Part shown: one piece after another, positions 51,838-62,649 of the stretch
Numbering within the stretch: the stretch's first letter is position 1
How the letters are laid out: every line of letters begins with the position of its first letter
Assembly (NCBI RefSeq): GCF_028751545.1
Contig: NZ_CP071867.1
Location: forward strand, 2,267,306-2,331,305
Reading direction: 5' to 3'
Source of the DNA: Gilliamella sp. B3022
GTDB lineage: Bacteria; Pseudomonadota; Gammaproteobacteria; Enterobacterales; Orbaceae
DNA: 64,000 nt
Notes under the pieces: model-generated
Told to the model about the DNA's origin: nothing
The model's database searches: none
The model's input: the letters and a program-made list of their open reading frames with translations, nothing else
Position numbers and translations under genes: made by a program

Positions 51838-52779
51838 CTATTTTTTCATTAATAACTGATGAATTTCCACAATATCCTCAGGAGTTGTTTGGCAACAACC
51901 ACCGATTAATTTAGCGCCTAATTTGGTCCAGGCATCTAATTGATTGGCAAAGGTACAATTGTGATCATGGTTTTTATGCCATAGCTTGGTCGTTGGATCA
52001 TACTGCTCGCCTGAATTAGGGTAAACGATTAACGGTTTACAGGTTAGTTGACTCAATACCTCTAAAGCAGGGGTGACTTTCTCCAGAGCAATGCAATTAA
52101 TCCCAACACTGACAATTTGCTCAATACGATTTAAATAGTCAATAACTTGTATTAAGGGAGTACCGTCGCTGAGGTGTTGTTGATCTTTTAATGTTAATGA
52201 AAACCAGCAGCTAACCAATGGAAATTGTTGTAATAATTTTACTAACGCTTTGATTTCCAAAAATGATGGTAATGTTTCACAAGCTAAAATATCTACACCT
52301 GCGTCAATCAGTGCTGCAATGCGATCTTTGTGAAATCCAATAAATTCATCCTCATTGAGGTGATAATCGCCAGTATATTCGGAGCCATCTGCAAGATAAG
52401 CACCATAAGGACCCACTGAACCTGCAATTAAGAGAAATTTATTTAGTTTGATCTCATTGAGGTATTGTGTTCTGGCTTGTTTGGCTAATTTTACACTGGT
52501 TTTGATTAGCTCGATTGACTCCTCGATCCCAATTCCTTTTTTGGCAAATCCCATTGGTGTTGCTTGATAGCTCGCAGTTATGGCGCAATCAGCTCCAGCT
52601 TTGAAATAATCATAATGTACTTGTTGAATTAATTCTGGCTGTTCAATTAATATTTTGGCTGACCATAAACTGTCGTTAAGATCGCTACCTCGACGTTGCA
52701 GTTCGCTAGCTAATGCACCATCAATAATGATATAACCTTTTTGTTTTAAAAGAGTTGTTATAGAACTATTGTTTTTCAT
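51838..52779 (-). CDS. mmuM: Homocysteine S-methyltransferase MmuM
   Basis: MmuM transfers a methyl group from S-methylmethionine to homocysteine, giving two methionines. The 313-residue zinc-dependent enzyme shows IIDGALASELQRRGSDLNDSLWSA at the N-terminus, VGINCIALEKVTPAL with the first zinc cysteine and GGCCQTTPEDI with the paired cysteines. Its start overlaps the mmuP stop by one base (TAATG), so the two are co-transcribed and translationally coupled, as in E. coli. Confidence 0.95.
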   Translation of the reverse strand: MKNNSSITTLLKQKGYIIIDGALASELQRRGSDLNDSLWSAKILIEQPELIQQVHYDYFKAGADCAITASYQATPMGFAKKGIGIEESIELIKTSVKLAKQARTQYLNEIKLNKFLLIAGSVGPYGAYLADGSEYTGDYHLNEDEFIGFHKDRIAALIDAGVDILACETLPSFLEIKALVKLLQQFPLVSCWFSLTLKDQQHLSDGTPLIQVIDYLNRIEQIVSVGINCIALEKVTPALEVLSQLTCKPLIVYPNSGEQYDPTTKLWHKNHDHNCTFANQLDAWTKLGAKLIGGCCQTTPEDIVEIHQLLMKK

Positions 52780-54170
52780 TATTTATGACTCTTGTTTTGA
52801 TACGTTTGGGTAAAATGATGAGCAATAAAGCAGAAAATCACGAATGGAATACCACAATATAATGCTATACGTTGTTCAGGATCGAACGCTAATCCAATAC
52901 AAGCAATTAGACACAGAATAAAGCCTAAAATTGGCACTACTGGATAAAATGGTGCTTTAAATTTAAGATTTTTTTGCTCTGATGCAGATAATTGCTTTCG
53001 ATAGAAATAGTGCGAAGCACAAATACTTAACCATACGGCTACCACAGCAAATCCTGAAATTGCCGTTAAAGCAACAAATACAGTATCAGGTGCAATGATA
53101 CTAGAAAACAGGGCTAACAATCCCCCTAACATACTGACAGCAATTGCAGTAGTTGGGATACCTTTATCAGTTAATTGAGCAAAGCATTTTGGTAATGTGC
53201 CTTGATTTGACAGGGACCAGAGCATGCGACCTGAAGCATAAAGTCCAGAATTTGCTGCTGATAAAATCGCAGTTAGAATGACAAAATTAAAGATATCGGC
53301 AGCATAAGCAATACCGATATTTTCAAAGACCATCACAAAGGGACTGGTTACAACACCTGCTTGATCCATGGGTAAAAGTGCGGCTAAAACAAAAATAGTG
53401 CCAACAAAAAATATGATCAAGCGTAGAATAGTGGTTTTTATGGCTAATGGAATCGATTTTTCAGGATTATGAGTTTCGCCAGCGGCGATCCCGATAAGTT
53501 CAGTTCCTGAGAATGCGAAGTTGACCGATACCATTGTCATAACTATTGGGATTATGCCATTAGGGAACCAACCGTGATCAGTAATATTGTGCAAAAATGG
53601 GGCTGGAATATCATTTTTCATTGGAATAAAGCCGAAGATCGCGGCAGTACCAGCAATAATAAATACGACAATGGTGATGACTTTAATTATTGAGAACCAA
53701 AATTCACTTTCAGCAAAAAACTGTGCTGTAACGATATTGAGTGCAAAAATCACTAAACAAAAAATTAAACACCAAATCCATACTGCAATATCAGGGAACC
53801 AGTATTGCATACACATGCCGGCAGCCGTTAGGCTTGAACCCAATGCAACTGTCCATGTCAGCCAATATAACCATGCAACAGTATAGCCTGTAGCTGGGCT
53901 GATAAAGCGCGAGGCATAGGTATGAAAGGCGCCTGTTTCGGGCATAGCAACAGCTAACTCACCGAGGCATAGCATGACCAAATACACCACTAGCGCACCA
54001 ATTAAATAAGATATTATTGCACCAATTGCTCCCGCAGTAGCAATAATGTATCCAGTATTAAAAAACAACCCCGTACCAATTACGCCACCTAAAGATAGCA
54101 TAATTAAATGTCGGGTTTTCATAGTGCGTTTGAATTGATTTTCATTTGAGGATAGAGAATGAGTATTCAT
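52779..54170 (-). CDS. mmuP: S-methylmethionine permease MmuP
   Basis: This 463-residue amino-acid transporter of the APC (AAT) family has twelve predicted segments. The conserved [21 protein letters not shown] opens it, and [30 protein letters not shown] is the segment shared with LysP/GabP-type permeases. Its coupling to mmuM supports S-methylmethionine as substrate; on sequence alone other amino acids would be possible. No MetJ box was seen in the short upstream gap. Confidence 0.9.
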   Translation of the reverse strand: MNTHSLSSNENQFKRTMKTRHLIMLSLGGVIGTGLFFNTGYIIATAGAIGAIISYLIGALVVYLVMLCLGELAVAMPETGAFHTYASRFISPATGYTVAWLYWLTWTVALGSSLTAAGMCMQYWFPDIAVWIWCLIFCLVIFALNIVTAQFFAESEFWFSIIKVITIVVFIIAGTAAIFGFIPMKNDIPAPFLHNITDHGWFPNGIIPIVMTMVSVNFAFSGTELIGIAAGETHNPEKSIPLAIKTTILRLIIFFVGTIFVLAALLPMDQAGVVTSPFVMVFENIGIAYAADIFNFVILTAILSAANSGLYASGRMLWSLSNQGTLPKCFAQLTDKGIPTTAIAVSMLGGLLALFSSIIAPDTVFVALTAISGFAVVAVWLSICASHYFYRKQLSASEQKNLKFKAPFYPVVPILGFILCLIACIGLAFDPEQRIALYCGIPFVIFCFIAHHFTQTYQNKSHK

Positions 54171-54202
54171 AATTATATTATTTTGAGCTTTTAAGGTTAA
54201 TA

Positions 54203-54225
54203 TTCCGCCAGTATGGCTGACGGAA
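54203..54225 (-). terminator. Candidate terminator of the DUF945 gene
   Basis: On the minus strand TTCCGTCAG and CTGGCGGAA pair at 8 of 9 positions around a short loop, about 30 bases after the DUF945 stop. The T-run is poor. Confidence 0.4.
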
Positions 54226-54254
54226 AAGACTATTTGAATTGTTATTTTTATTTA

Positions 54255-55805
54255 TCAAAAATCATGAAAGAATTCTTTTTTCGACATGATTTCACCATTG
54301 ACTTGAACTTCATCACTGTCTTTGGTTAAGCTCACGTCTGAAAAAAGACCTTCGGTTTGTCCATTATCGAAAACAAAAAATGGTACGTTACCCAAAAACA
54401 TTTCAGCACTTAACTTAATATTTGATTTTACGTTATTAACTTGCTGTTCGGTAACCTCACTATTTTGAGGATGTTCGAATTGCGCATAAAATTGCGCCAT
54501 AACATCAAATGGTGCTTCAACCTTTAATTTTAATGTATTTATTTTCTCATCAATATCATTTGAAAAATCACTTTCTTCATCAAATGTGTAATTAAAATTG
54601 TTGATATCAAGAACGAAATTTGCATTAATATCACCGGCAGAGTTATGCCAATTGAATTTATTTAGAGTGACATTGGTATTATTTGGCATATCCTCAGCTG
54701 TGTCTTGCAAATCTTCAAAAGAGTCCACATAAAATTGATTCAATAAATAGCGCTTGTCAAGACCTTTAAAGCTTAAGTCGAGTGAGCCATTACCTAAGTT
54801 TTGCTTGCCGTAGAGGATTGAAGCAACACTGGTAAATAATGATCCATCTATTGCGTAGTTTTGGGGATTCAATTCAACGTGTTGGTTTAGGACAAATTTA
54901 TTCAATTCAATGCGATTAACTGCATCAGATGCGTCTTGACCAGTAGATATAATAAGTCGATGAATTTCACTTTGGTCACTAACCTGATAATCTTTATAGT
55001 TAATTTTTCCTTTAGAGGTGAGATCATCAAAATCGATGTTGGTATTAGAACCAAATTCAATATTTTTCATATTTAAACTGCTCATTTTCATCTCATAGTT
55101 AACAGAAGCAGTATTTTGTTCAGGTTTAAATGACACATTTAAATCGTTAAAAGAAATAATGTTATTTTGATCTATTACCCAATTAAGTTTATCAAATGAT
55201 GCTTTTATCGATAGATCAGAGTCATTATTTTTATCAATTACAAGATTTCCCTTACCCAGTTCAATTGCATCTTGATCCTCAATAAGATCAAAGTCTGAAT
55301 CGGTTAACTTAATACCTTCAGTTTCTAATTTGACAGTAAGATAATTGCTATAACTCAGACCAGCGTGACCAGAAATAAAAGATTGATTACCCGCTAACTT
55401 CCAAAGGGTCGGATTCGTTTTATCGGTTATCGCAAATTCTAACCAGGCTATTTGTGGGATGAAATAGCCATTAGCAAGTGCGGCTAAAGGGAATGGACCA
55501 TGATGAATCGTGGCCTCATCATCGTATAACACTATTACTGAGGCATCATCATTATCAATTTGTTTTTTTTGTGTCAAGGTGACTTTTAGATGTGTTTTGG
55601 TCGAAAATATTCCTTTTTTATCATTACTGTGAGAAATATTTAGATTGTAAATTTGTTGGCTGGTGTTAACCTGCTGGGTAAACTCAGCTAAGTTAGTATC
55701 GAGGTTTTCTTCGATTAAATTTCCGGTATAAATTGAAGTGCCAATATATCCAAATGCTAATATTGCAATAACTCCTGTCGCTACTATACTTTTTTTCATC
55801 ATCAT
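54255..55805 (-). CDS. DUF945 (YdgA-like) periplasmic/inner-membrane-anchored protein
   Basis: The 516-residue protein starts MMMKKSIVATGVIAILAFGYIGTSIYTGN, an uncleaved signal anchor, followed by a long periplasmic part rich in beta strands and Asn/Asp. The N-terminal pattern and overall length match the YdgA family of gammaproteobacteria, whose function is undefined. It lies 21 bases downstream of mfd on the same strand, so the two may be co-transcribed. No catalytic motif is visible. Confidence 0.8.
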   Translation of the reverse strand: MMMKKSIVATGVIAILAFGYIGTSIYTGNLIEENLDTNLAEFTQQVNTSQQIYNLNISHSNDKKGIFSTKTHLKVTLTQKKQIDNDDASVIVLYDDEATIHHGPFPLAALANGYFIPQIAWLEFAITDKTNPTLWKLAGNQSFISGHAGLSYSNYLTVKLETEGIKLTDSDFDLIEDQDAIELGKGNLVIDKNNDSDLSIKASFDKLNWVIDQNNIISFNDLNVSFKPEQNTASVNYEMKMSSLNMKNIEFGSNTNIDFDDLTSKGKINYKDYQVSDQSEIHRLIISTGQDASDAVNRIELNKFVLNQHVELNPQNYAIDGSLFTSVASILYGKQNLGNGSLDLSFKGLDKRYLLNQFYVDSFEDLQDTAEDMPNNTNVTLNKFNWHNSAGDINANFVLDINNFNYTFDEESDFSNDIDEKINTLKLKVEAPFDVMAQFYAQFEHPQNSEVTEQQVNNVKSNIKLSAEMFLGNVPFFVFDNGQTEGLFSDVSLTKDSDEVQVNGEIMSKKEFFHDF

Positions 55806-55826
55806 TCTCTTTTTATATTTTATCCG

Positions 55827-58800
55827 CTATAACTCTTGGTGGTTAGAAAAATCAGCCAACAAATTTTTAATATACTCAATACGATCACTTCTTTGTAAAT
55901 GTGAGCTCAGTAATTTTAATCGATTTGTGCCCTCAAGGCGATAATTTTTTGGTGATTTTTGAATCATTTCAATTAAATAATCGACAGAAATTTTATTGTT
56001 TTTGCCAAATTCGATAAAACCGCCTTTTTCACCAAATTCAATTTTAGTAATTCCTAATTGGTTTGCCTGATAACGAATTTTAGTTGTTTCTAATAAAAAG
56101 AGTACAGCATCGGGTAGTTTACCAAATCGATCCCGCATTTCGATTTTTATATCGGTTAATTCCTCAATTGCTTCAATACTAGCAATACGTTTATACAATG
56201 ACAGACGAGTATTCACATCAGGAATAAAATCGTCAGGAATCAAAGTTGGCAAACGTAATTCAACTTCGGTTTGCTGATTATTAAGGAGCGATTCAAGCGT
56301 GGGTTCTTTACCTTCTTTGAGTGATTTAACCGCATCATCGAGCAATTCAATATAAAGATTAAAACCAATTGTTTCAATTTGACCGCTTTGATCGCTACCC
56401 AATAATTCACCTGCGCCTCGTATTTCAAGATCATGTGTTGCTAAAGCAAACCCTGCACCTAAATCTTCCAGTGATGCAATTGCCTCTAAACGCTTTTTAG
56501 CATCTTTACTGAGCAGTTTAGGATGCGGTGTTAATAAATAGGCATAAGCTTGATGATAAGAACGACCAACCCGACCTCGCAACTGATGTAATTGAGCTAA
56601 CCCAAATTTATCGGCTCGTTCAATAATGATCGTATTTGCATTCGGGATATCGATCCCAGTTTCGACAATTGTAGTACAAACGAGTATATTAAATCGTTGA
56701 TGATGAAAATCATTCATGACGCGTTCCAAATCACGTTCATGCATCTGACCATGACCAATAGCAATGCGTGCTTCAGGAACCAATTCAGCGAGTTTTTCAC
56801 TCACTATTTCAATGTCTGAGACATCATTATGTAAGTAGTAAATCTGACCACCACGTAAGATTTCACGTAATATTGCTTCACGAATAACCAGATCATCGTA
56901 CTCACGTACAAACGTTTTAACTGCAAGACGCCGAGCAGGTGGTGTAGCAATAATAGAAAGATCACGCATGCCGCTCATTGCCATATTTAGGGTGCGTGGT
57001 ATTGGTGTGGCGGTTAGGGTTAAAATATCAATATTGGCACGCATTGCTTTAATTCGTTCTTTTTGACGAACACCAAAGCGATGTTCTTCATCAACAATTA
57101 ATAAGCCAAGATCTTTCCATTTTATGTCTTCTTGTAATAATTTATGAGTACCTATTACGATATCCACTTTACCTTCACCCAAAGCTTGAATAATAGCTTG
57201 TTGCTGTTTAGCTGTTTTAAATCGTGACAAGCTTTCAATTCGTATTGGCCAATTCGCAAAGCGATCACAAAAGTTTTCATAATGTTGCTCGGCAAGTAGA
57301 GTAGTAGGAACTAAAACCGCAGTTTGTTTATGATTTATCACAGCCAAAAAAGCGGCTCGAATAGCGACTTCAGTTTTACCAAAGCCAACATCACCACAAA
57401 CCAATCTGTCCATTGCATAAGGTGAACACATATCGCCAATTACCGCACCAATAGCGTTTTGTTGATCCTCCGTTTCTTGATACGGAAAAGCTTCGCAAAA
57501 TAATTCGTACTGTTCTCGATCTTGCTTAAATTCAAAACCTGGTTTACTTTCTCGCTCAGCATAAATATCAAGTAATTCGGCTGCAACATCTCGAACCTTT
57601 TCAGCAGCTTTTTGTCTGGCTTTACTCCATGCATCAGTACCAAGTTTATTCAGAGGAGCATTTTCTTCATCCCCGCCTGAGTAACGACTGATTAAATTCA
57701 AGGATGACACTGGCACATAAAGCTTTGTATCATTTGCGTAAAGTAAAATCAAATACTCTGCATTAATGCCACCGGTTTCAAGAGTGGTCAGACCAGCATA
57801 TCGTCCTACTCCATGCTCTAAATGCACCACAGGTTTGCCAGGAGTTAATTCAGCTAAACTACGAATCAGCGTATCAGTATTGATAGCTTGCTTATTTTCT
57901 TTTTTGCGGCGAACAATCCGGCGACCCAGTAATTCATTTTCAGTAATAAAAGCAAAATTATCGGATTGATTAATAAAACCTTGCTCACTTGCACCTAAAA
58001 TTATACAAAAGCGATCATTAACGTGATGGATTTCATCCAGTTGGTTAATCGTTATTGGATGAATACGAATGCGACCTAAAATTTCTTGTAATGCTTCTTT
58101 GCGACCTTCTGATTCGACCGAAAAGACGATTTTACCTGTATAACGTTCAATAAATTGATGGAATTGCAAGTAAGGATCTTTTTGTTGAATTGCAATCGCA
58201 AGATCAGGCAAATTCGAATAAGGCATATTGACATTTTTATTCGATTCGCTGATGAGTTCATGCGATACAACCAATCTCGGATATTTTTTAAAATCGGCAA
58301 AGATTTCGTCGGTTTTTGACCAAATGATTACAGGTTCCAATAATGGTCGCATTGGATCAACCTTACGATTATCGTAGCGTTGGTTGATATCTTGCCAAAA
58401 TTTATTGGCATGAGACTCAATATTTACGGTGTTAAGAATGAGTGTGTTAGTCGAAAAATAGGTAAACAGCGGAGTTAATGGCTCATTAAAAAATAAGGCC
58501 TGCCAATATTCTATACCAGTGGGTAAAATATTTTTGCTGACTTGTTGATAGATACTTTCTGGCTCTAATCTGACCGGAAATTTTTCACGCCATTGGCTTC
58601 TAAAAAGCTCAATAGCGGTTTTATCAAATGGAAATTCATGCGCAGGCAATAACTGTATTTCAACTATTTCATCAATTGTACGTTGAGATTCAACATCAAA
58701 AGTGCGAATGCTATCTATTTCGTCATCAAAAAAATCAATACGATAAGGTCTATCACTGCCCATTGGATAAATATCAAACAAAGCACCTCGAGTGGTATAT

Positions 58801-59288
58801 TCGCCATGTTCCATTACTTGACTGACAGAACGATAACCTGCATTTTCAAGTTGTAAACGTAACTTTTCGCGGCTAATTTGCAGACCTTTTTTCATCATAA
58901 ACACATGCCCACCCAAATAGCTTTGTGGGCAGACTTTTTGCATTAAGGTGTTTATGGGTAAAATCAAAGCTCCTTTAGTCAAATTTCTTAAATGATAAAG
59001 GCAAGATAGACGTTCAGAAACAATATCTTGATGCGGTGAAAAACTATCATATGGCAGTGTCTCCCAATCAGGAAAAAAGATAGCAGGATAGGGTGAAAAT
59101 TGTTTTAGTTCTTCATGGATACGCGTTGTTTGTTGCATATCATCTGTAATAATCACCACTAAGCCATCGTGCGCATCCATTGCTTGAGCGCAAAATTGGG
59201 ATAGGGACGATCCAATTAACTGCCCAATTTGTTTTACTTCACCTGATTTTTTAGGAATTACTGTTGAAATATTAAGAGTTTTAGACAT
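55827..59288 (-). CDS. mfd: Transcription-repair coupling factor Mfd
   Basis: Mfd removes RNA polymerase stalled at lesions and recruits UvrA. The 1153-residue protein has the UvrB-like N-terminal module (HGLVVI-type, FFPDWETLPYDSFSPHQDIVSERL), the RNA-polymerase-interacting domain (HLEHGVGRYAGL) and the RecG-like translocase with GDVGFGKTEVAIRAAF near residue 630, DEEHRFGVRQKE, TATPIPRTL, and the TRG/LRGRVGRSYHQAYAYLL motifs. Length equals E. coli Mfd (1148). It is divergent from lolC with 150 bases between. Confidence 0.97.
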   Translation of the reverse strand: MSKTLNISTVIPKKSGEVKQIGQLIGSSLSQFCAQAMDAHDGLVVIITDDMQQTTRIHEELKQFSPYPAIFFPDWETLPYDSFSPHQDIVSERLSCLYHLRNLTKGALILPINTLMQKVCPQSYLGGHVFMMKKGLQISREKLRLQLENAGYRSVSQVMEHGEYTTRGALFDIYPMGSDRPYRIDFFDDEIDSIRTFDVESQRTIDEIVEIQLLPAHEFPFDKTAIELFRSQWREKFPVRLEPESIYQQVSKNILPTGIEYWQALFFNEPLTPLFTYFSTNTLILNTVNIESHANKFWQDINQRYDNRKVDPMRPLLEPVIIWSKTDEIFADFKKYPRLVVSHELISESNKNVNMPYSNLPDLAIAIQQKDPYLQFHQFIERYTGKIVFSVESEGRKEALQEILGRIRIHPITINQLDEIHHVNDRFCIILGASEQGFINQSDNFAFITENELLGRRIVRRKKENKQAINTDTLIRSLAELTPGKPVVHLEHGVGRYAGLTTLETGGINAEYLILLYANDTKLYVPVSSLNLISRYSGGDEENAPLNKLGTDAWSKARQKAAEKVRDVAAELLDIYAERESKPGFEFKQDREQYELFCEAFPYQETEDQQNAIGAVIGDMCSPYAMDRLVCGDVGFGKTEVAIRAAFLAVINHKQTAVLVPTTLLAEQHYENFCDRFANWPIRIESLSRFKTAKQQQAIIQALGEGKVDIVIGTHKLLQEDIKWKDLGLLIVDEEHRFGVRQKERIKAMRANIDILTLTATPIPRTLNMAMSGMRDLSIIATPPARRLAVKTFVREYDDLVIREAILREILRGGQIYYLHNDVSDIEIVSEKLAELVPEARIAIGHGQMHERDLERVMNDFHHQRFNILVCTTIVETGIDIPNANTIIIERADKFGLAQLHQLRGRVGRSYHQAYAYLLTPHPKLLSKDAKKRLEAIASLEDLGAGFALATHDLEIRGAGELLGSDQSGQIETIGFNLYIELLDDAVKSLKEGKEPTLESLLNNQQTEVELRLPTLIPDDFIPDVNTRLSLYKRIASIEAIEELTDIKIEMRDRFGKLPDAVLFLLETTKIRYQANQLGITKIEFGEKGGFIEFGKNNKISVDYLIEMIQKSPKNYRLEGTNRLKLLSSHLQRSDRIEYIKNLLADFSNHQEL

Positions 59289-59405
59289 GTTGATTTTACA
59301 TGGTTTTGCTAAATAATTAGTGGTAGATTATAACGTAAGAATGAGGTTGTTTTCTATAACTGTTTAATCCTGTATGATAAGCATCTTGCAATTAACTAGC
59401 TAAAC

Positions 59406-59444
59406 TTTGTCAAGAAGTTTCAGGTAATATATACATTTATGTCA
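59406..59444 (+). repeat. Dispersed 38-bp repeat overlapping the lolC start
   Basis: TTTGTCAAGAAGTTTCAGGT, AATATATAC and ATTTATGTC align without gaps to the reference copy. TTGTCA (59407-59412) and TATACA (59430-59435) are exactly 17 bases apart. The lolC ATG (59439-59441) lies inside the repeat, where the expected transcription start would be. Confidence 0.65.
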
Positions 59445-60650
59445 AAAATATTTCGTCCATTAGTGTTTTTTATCGGTTTGCGCTATGTCTATGGGCAAAA
59501 GACTGATGGTTTTAGTCGCTTTGTATCATGGTTATCCATGCTTGGTATTATGCTTGGCTCCATTGGTTTGATTGTTGTGTTGTCGGTCATGAATGGGCTA
59601 GAAGATCAAATGCAGAGCAGTATATTAAAATTTCTTCCTCAGGCTCAGGTAACCACATCGCAAGGTCACATCGATCCTAGAGAAATTTCTGGTGACCAAT
59701 TTATGAAAATCAATGGCGTTAATCATGTGGCACCTTTAGTCACCGGTGATGTAGTTTTGCAAAGTGAAAAAGGTATCATGGTCAGTACGTTAATGGGTAT
59801 CAATCCGGAAGATGGTGATCCTATTAACGAATACGTTTACACGGGTTCAGTATCCGATCTTATACCTGGGCAATATAACGTCATTATCGGGGTAACTTTA
59901 GCTAATCAATTGGGTGTTACTGTTGGCGATAAAATACGCTTAATGGTGACCGATGCTAGCCAAATTACGCCAGTTGGTCGGATTCCTTCACAAAGACTAT
60001 TTAATATCGTTGGTATGTTTTCAATTAATCATGATATCAATCAAGCCTTGATTTATGTTAATCAAACCGATGCCCGTCACTTACTTCGTTACCATGAAGG
60101 AATAATAACGAGCTGGCGCTTGTTTTTAAATAAACCATTAGATATTACATCTGTGACCAGCATGCCATTACCGAAAGGATTAGTCTTCAATGATTGGCGA
60201 GCAAAACGCGGAGAATTATTCCAAGCTATCAAAATGGAAAAAAATGTCATGGGATTATTAATCAGTCTAATTGTCATTGTGGCTGCTTTTAATATCATTA
60301 CCTCGTTAAGTTTATTAGTGATGGAAAAACAAGGTGAAGTGGCGATATTAAAAACTCAAGGACTGTCTCGTTTTAAAATCATGTTAATTTTTATCATTCA
60401 AGGAGCAAGTTCAGGGGTAATTGGTACATTATTAGGAAGCAGTGTAGGACTGTTACTGGCTTATTACTTGAATGAAATTATGCAATTATTTGGATTATCG
60501 TTTGCTGGTATTCAATTACCGTCGCTGGTTGAGCCAACACAAATTATCTTTATTATTATTGGATTACTCATGTTATCGATAATTTCAACTATTTATCCTG
60601 CCCATCGTGCAGCCAATATTCAACCAGCCGAGGCGTTACGTTATGAATAA
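59439..60650 (+). CDS. lolC: Lipoprotein-releasing system transmembrane protein LolC
   Basis: LolC, with LolE and the ATPase LolD, extracts outer-membrane lipoproteins from the inner membrane and hands them to LolA. The 403-residue protein has an N-terminal membrane helix, a large periplasmic domain (residues about 50-260) and three C-terminal helices of the FtsX type, closely following E. coli LolC ([49 protein letters not shown]). The start matches the family although its leader is a dispersed repeat and the Shine-Dalgarno (CAGG) is far away. It overlaps lolD by eight bases. Confidence 0.96.
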   Translation: MSKIFRPLVFFIGLRYVYGQKTDGFSRFVSWLSMLGIMLGSIGLIVVLSVMNGLEDQMQSSILKFLPQAQVTTSQGHIDPREISGDQFMKINGVNHVAPLVTGDVVLQSEKGIMVSTLMGINPEDGDPINEYVYTGSVSDLIPGQYNVIIGVTLANQLGVTVGDKIRLMVTDASQITPVGRIPSQRLFNIVGMFSINHDINQALIYVNQTDARHLLRYHEGIITSWRLFLNKPLDITSVTSMPLPKGLVFNDWRAKRGELFQAIKMEKNVMGLLISLIVIVAAFNIITSLSLLVMEKQGEVAILKTQGLSRFKIMLIFIIQGASSGVIGTLLGSSVGLLLAYYLNEIMQLFGLSFAGIQLPSLVEPTQIIFIIIGLLMLSIISTIYPAHRAANIQPAEALRYE

Positions 60651-61347
60651 TTCACAAATCTTGCTTTCAGCAAAAAATCTTTGCAAAACCTACAATGAAG
60701 GCAAAATGGTAACCGAAGTTTTAAAGAACGTTTCGTTTGATATCTATTCAAGATCATTATTAGCAATTATTGGCAGCTCAGGATCGGGTAAAAGTACTTT
60801 GTTACATCTTCTTGGTGGATTAGATAAACCAACATCTGGCGAAATCATTTTTAAATCGCAGCAATTAAACCAGCTATCTGAAAAAGAAAAAGCACACCTT
60901 CGTAATCAAGAAATAGGTTTTATTTATCAATTTCACCACTTATTGCCCGATTTTTCTGCTTTAGAAAATGTTGCAATGCCTTTATTAATTAGTGGTGCAA
61001 ATCCTAATGATGCCAAAAAGCGAGCAATGGTTATGCTAGAATCGGTTAATTTAGCTAAACGTGCAAATCATAGACCGTCTGAACTGTCTGGCGGTGAACG
61101 TCAGCGTGTGGCGATTGGACGAGCACTTATCAACAATCCAGCATTGGTTATGGCAGATGAACCGACAGGTAATTTGGATAAAACTACCGCTAATGCCATT
61201 TTTGATTTATTAATAAGTTTGAATCGTGATCATGGCACTGCTTTTTTAGTGGTCACGCATGATCTAGAGCTAGCAAATAAACTCGATAACCAATTAATTA
61301 TGTACGATGGGCGATTGACTAATCGTTCACTAACTGAAAAAATTTAA
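60643..61347 (+). CDS. lolD: Lipoprotein-releasing system ATPase LolD
   Basis: LolD powers lipoprotein release. The start is ATG 60643 ([20 protein letters not shown]), overlapping the end of lolC; 234 residues. Visible are Walker [10 protein letters not shown], the Q-loop [20 protein letters not shown] (the LolD-specific signature), the ABC signature [15 protein letters not shown], Walker [14 protein letters not shown] and the switch histidine VTHD. Confidence 0.97.
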   Translation: MNNSQILLSAKNLCKTYNEGKMVTEVLKNVSFDIYSRSLLAIIGSSGSGKSTLLHLLGGLDKPTSGEIIFKSQQLNQLSEKEKAHLRNQEIGFIYQFHHLLPDFSALENVAMPLLISGANPNDAKKRAMVMLESVNLAKRANHRPSELSGGERQRVAIGRALINNPALVMADEPTGNLDKTTANAIFDLLISLNRDHGTAFLVVTHDLELANKLDNQLIMYDGRLTNRSLTEKI

Positions 61348-61353
61348 TGGATA

Positions 61354-62598
61354 ATGACAATGAATTTATCATTAATCACCGCCATTAAGTTCCGCAAAGG
61401 ACGCCGTAAAAGTGGAATGGTATCGTTAATATCAATTATTTCAACATTCAGTATTGCTATTGGTATTGCCGCTTTAATCATTGGTTTGAGTGCAATGAAT
61501 GGTTTTGAGCGTGAACTGCATAATCGAGTGCTGTCAGTAGTACCACATGGGCAGTTTTATCCCGAAGATGGCTATCTAGATAATTGGCGAGAAGTTCAAA
61601 ATGAATTAAAACATAATCGTCACATTGTTTCAGCTATGCCTTTTGTTAATTTTACTGGATTGATTGAGAATGCGAGTAAACTTGGCGCCGTAGAAATAGA
61701 AGGGGTCGATCCTGATCAAGAAAAATCAGTCAGTACGCTGCCTAAATACGTTTTGAATAATCAATGGCAAAAATTTAAAGCTGATAGTCAACAAATTATT
61801 ATAGGAGCGGGTTTAGCTAAAAATTTAGCCGTTAAAGAAAGAGATTGGGTTACATTATTAATTCCAGTATCAAGTGGTCCTAATCAACTTAAACCACCAA
61901 AGCGTGTACGTTTACAAGTTATCGGTATTTTGGAATTAAGTGGAAGTCTGAGCAATAATATTGCGTTACTTCCTTTAGCGGATGCCCAAAAATTACTGAA
62001 TATGGGGGACAGTGTTACAGGTGTTATGGTGAATGTTGATAATGTATATCAGTCCAAATATATTATGAGTCAGGCAGCATTAGCTCTTGATGAAAATTTA
62101 TCTTTTAATAGTTGGGAACAAACTTACGGTTTTATGTATCGCGATATTCAAATGATCAGAGAAATTATGTATCTAGCTATGATTGTTGTTATTGGTGTTG
62201 CTTGTTTCAATATTGTTTCGACATTAGTGATTGCCGTTAAAGATAAGCAACGCGATATCGCCATATTAAAAACCCTAGGTGCAACCAATCGATTAATCAA
62301 ACATACGTTTATTTGGTATGGGATAATTTCAGGACTAATTGGGAGTTTAATTGGTGTAATGTTAGGATTGATTTTATCATGGCAACTATCAAGTATCATG
62401 GCTATTGTGGAATCTTTAATAGGGCATAAAATCCTTAATAGTAATATCTATTTTGTTGACTTTTTACCGTCTGAAATTCATCTTTTTGATGTTGTAATTG
62501 TGTTTATTACTGCAATGTTGCTAAGTTTGGTTGCGAGCTATTATCCTGCTCAAAGGGCCTGTAAAATCGATCCCGCTCGAGTATTGAGTAGCTATTAA
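61354..62598 (+). CDS. lolE: Lipoprotein-releasing system transmembrane protein LolE
   Basis: Partner of LolC in the LolCDE complex. The 414-residue protein starts MTMNLSLITAIKFRKGRRKSGMVSLISIIST, like E. coli LolE, with a periplasmic domain and three C-terminal membrane helices (ACFNIVSTLVIAVKDKQRDIAILKTLGAT). VVPHGQFYPEDGYL and AIEIEG-like VEIEGVDPDQE segments are typical of LolE and distinguish it from LolC. It follows lolD by six bases and closes the operon. Confidence 0.96.
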   Translation: MTMNLSLITAIKFRKGRRKSGMVSLISIISTFSIAIGIAALIIGLSAMNGFERELHNRVLSVVPHGQFYPEDGYLDNWREVQNELKHNRHIVSAMPFVNFTGLIENASKLGAVEIEGVDPDQEKSVSTLPKYVLNNQWQKFKADSQQIIIGAGLAKNLAVKERDWVTLLIPVSSGPNQLKPPKRVRLQVIGILELSGSLSNNIALLPLADAQKLLNMGDSVTGVMVNVDNVYQSKYIMSQAALALDENLSFNSWEQTYGFMYRDIQMIREIMYLAMIVVIGVACFNIVSTLVIAVKDKQRDIAILKTLGATNRLIKHTFIWYGIISGLIGSLIGVMLGLILSWQLSSIMAIVESLIGHKILNSNIYFVDFLPSEIHLFDVVIVFITAMLLSLVASYYPAQRACKIDPARVLSSY

Positions 62599-62619
62599 TA
62601 ACAACAAAGCATAAACGCT

Positions 62620-62648
62620 AAAGGTGCGCCGTTTGGTGCGCCTTTTTT
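62620..62648 (+). terminator. Terminator of lolCDE
   Basis: AAAGGTGCGCC and GGTGCGCCTTT form an 11-bp stem with two G-U pairs and a GTTT loop, followed by further T. It also stands at the end of the convergent rhomboid gene. Confidence 0.85.
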
Positions 62649-62649
62649 A

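Noticed and set aside
54171-54254. MetJ box or SAM riboswitch upstream of mmuP
   Set aside because: No tandem AGACGTCT-like sites; the only structure is a hairpin better placed as the DUF945 terminator.
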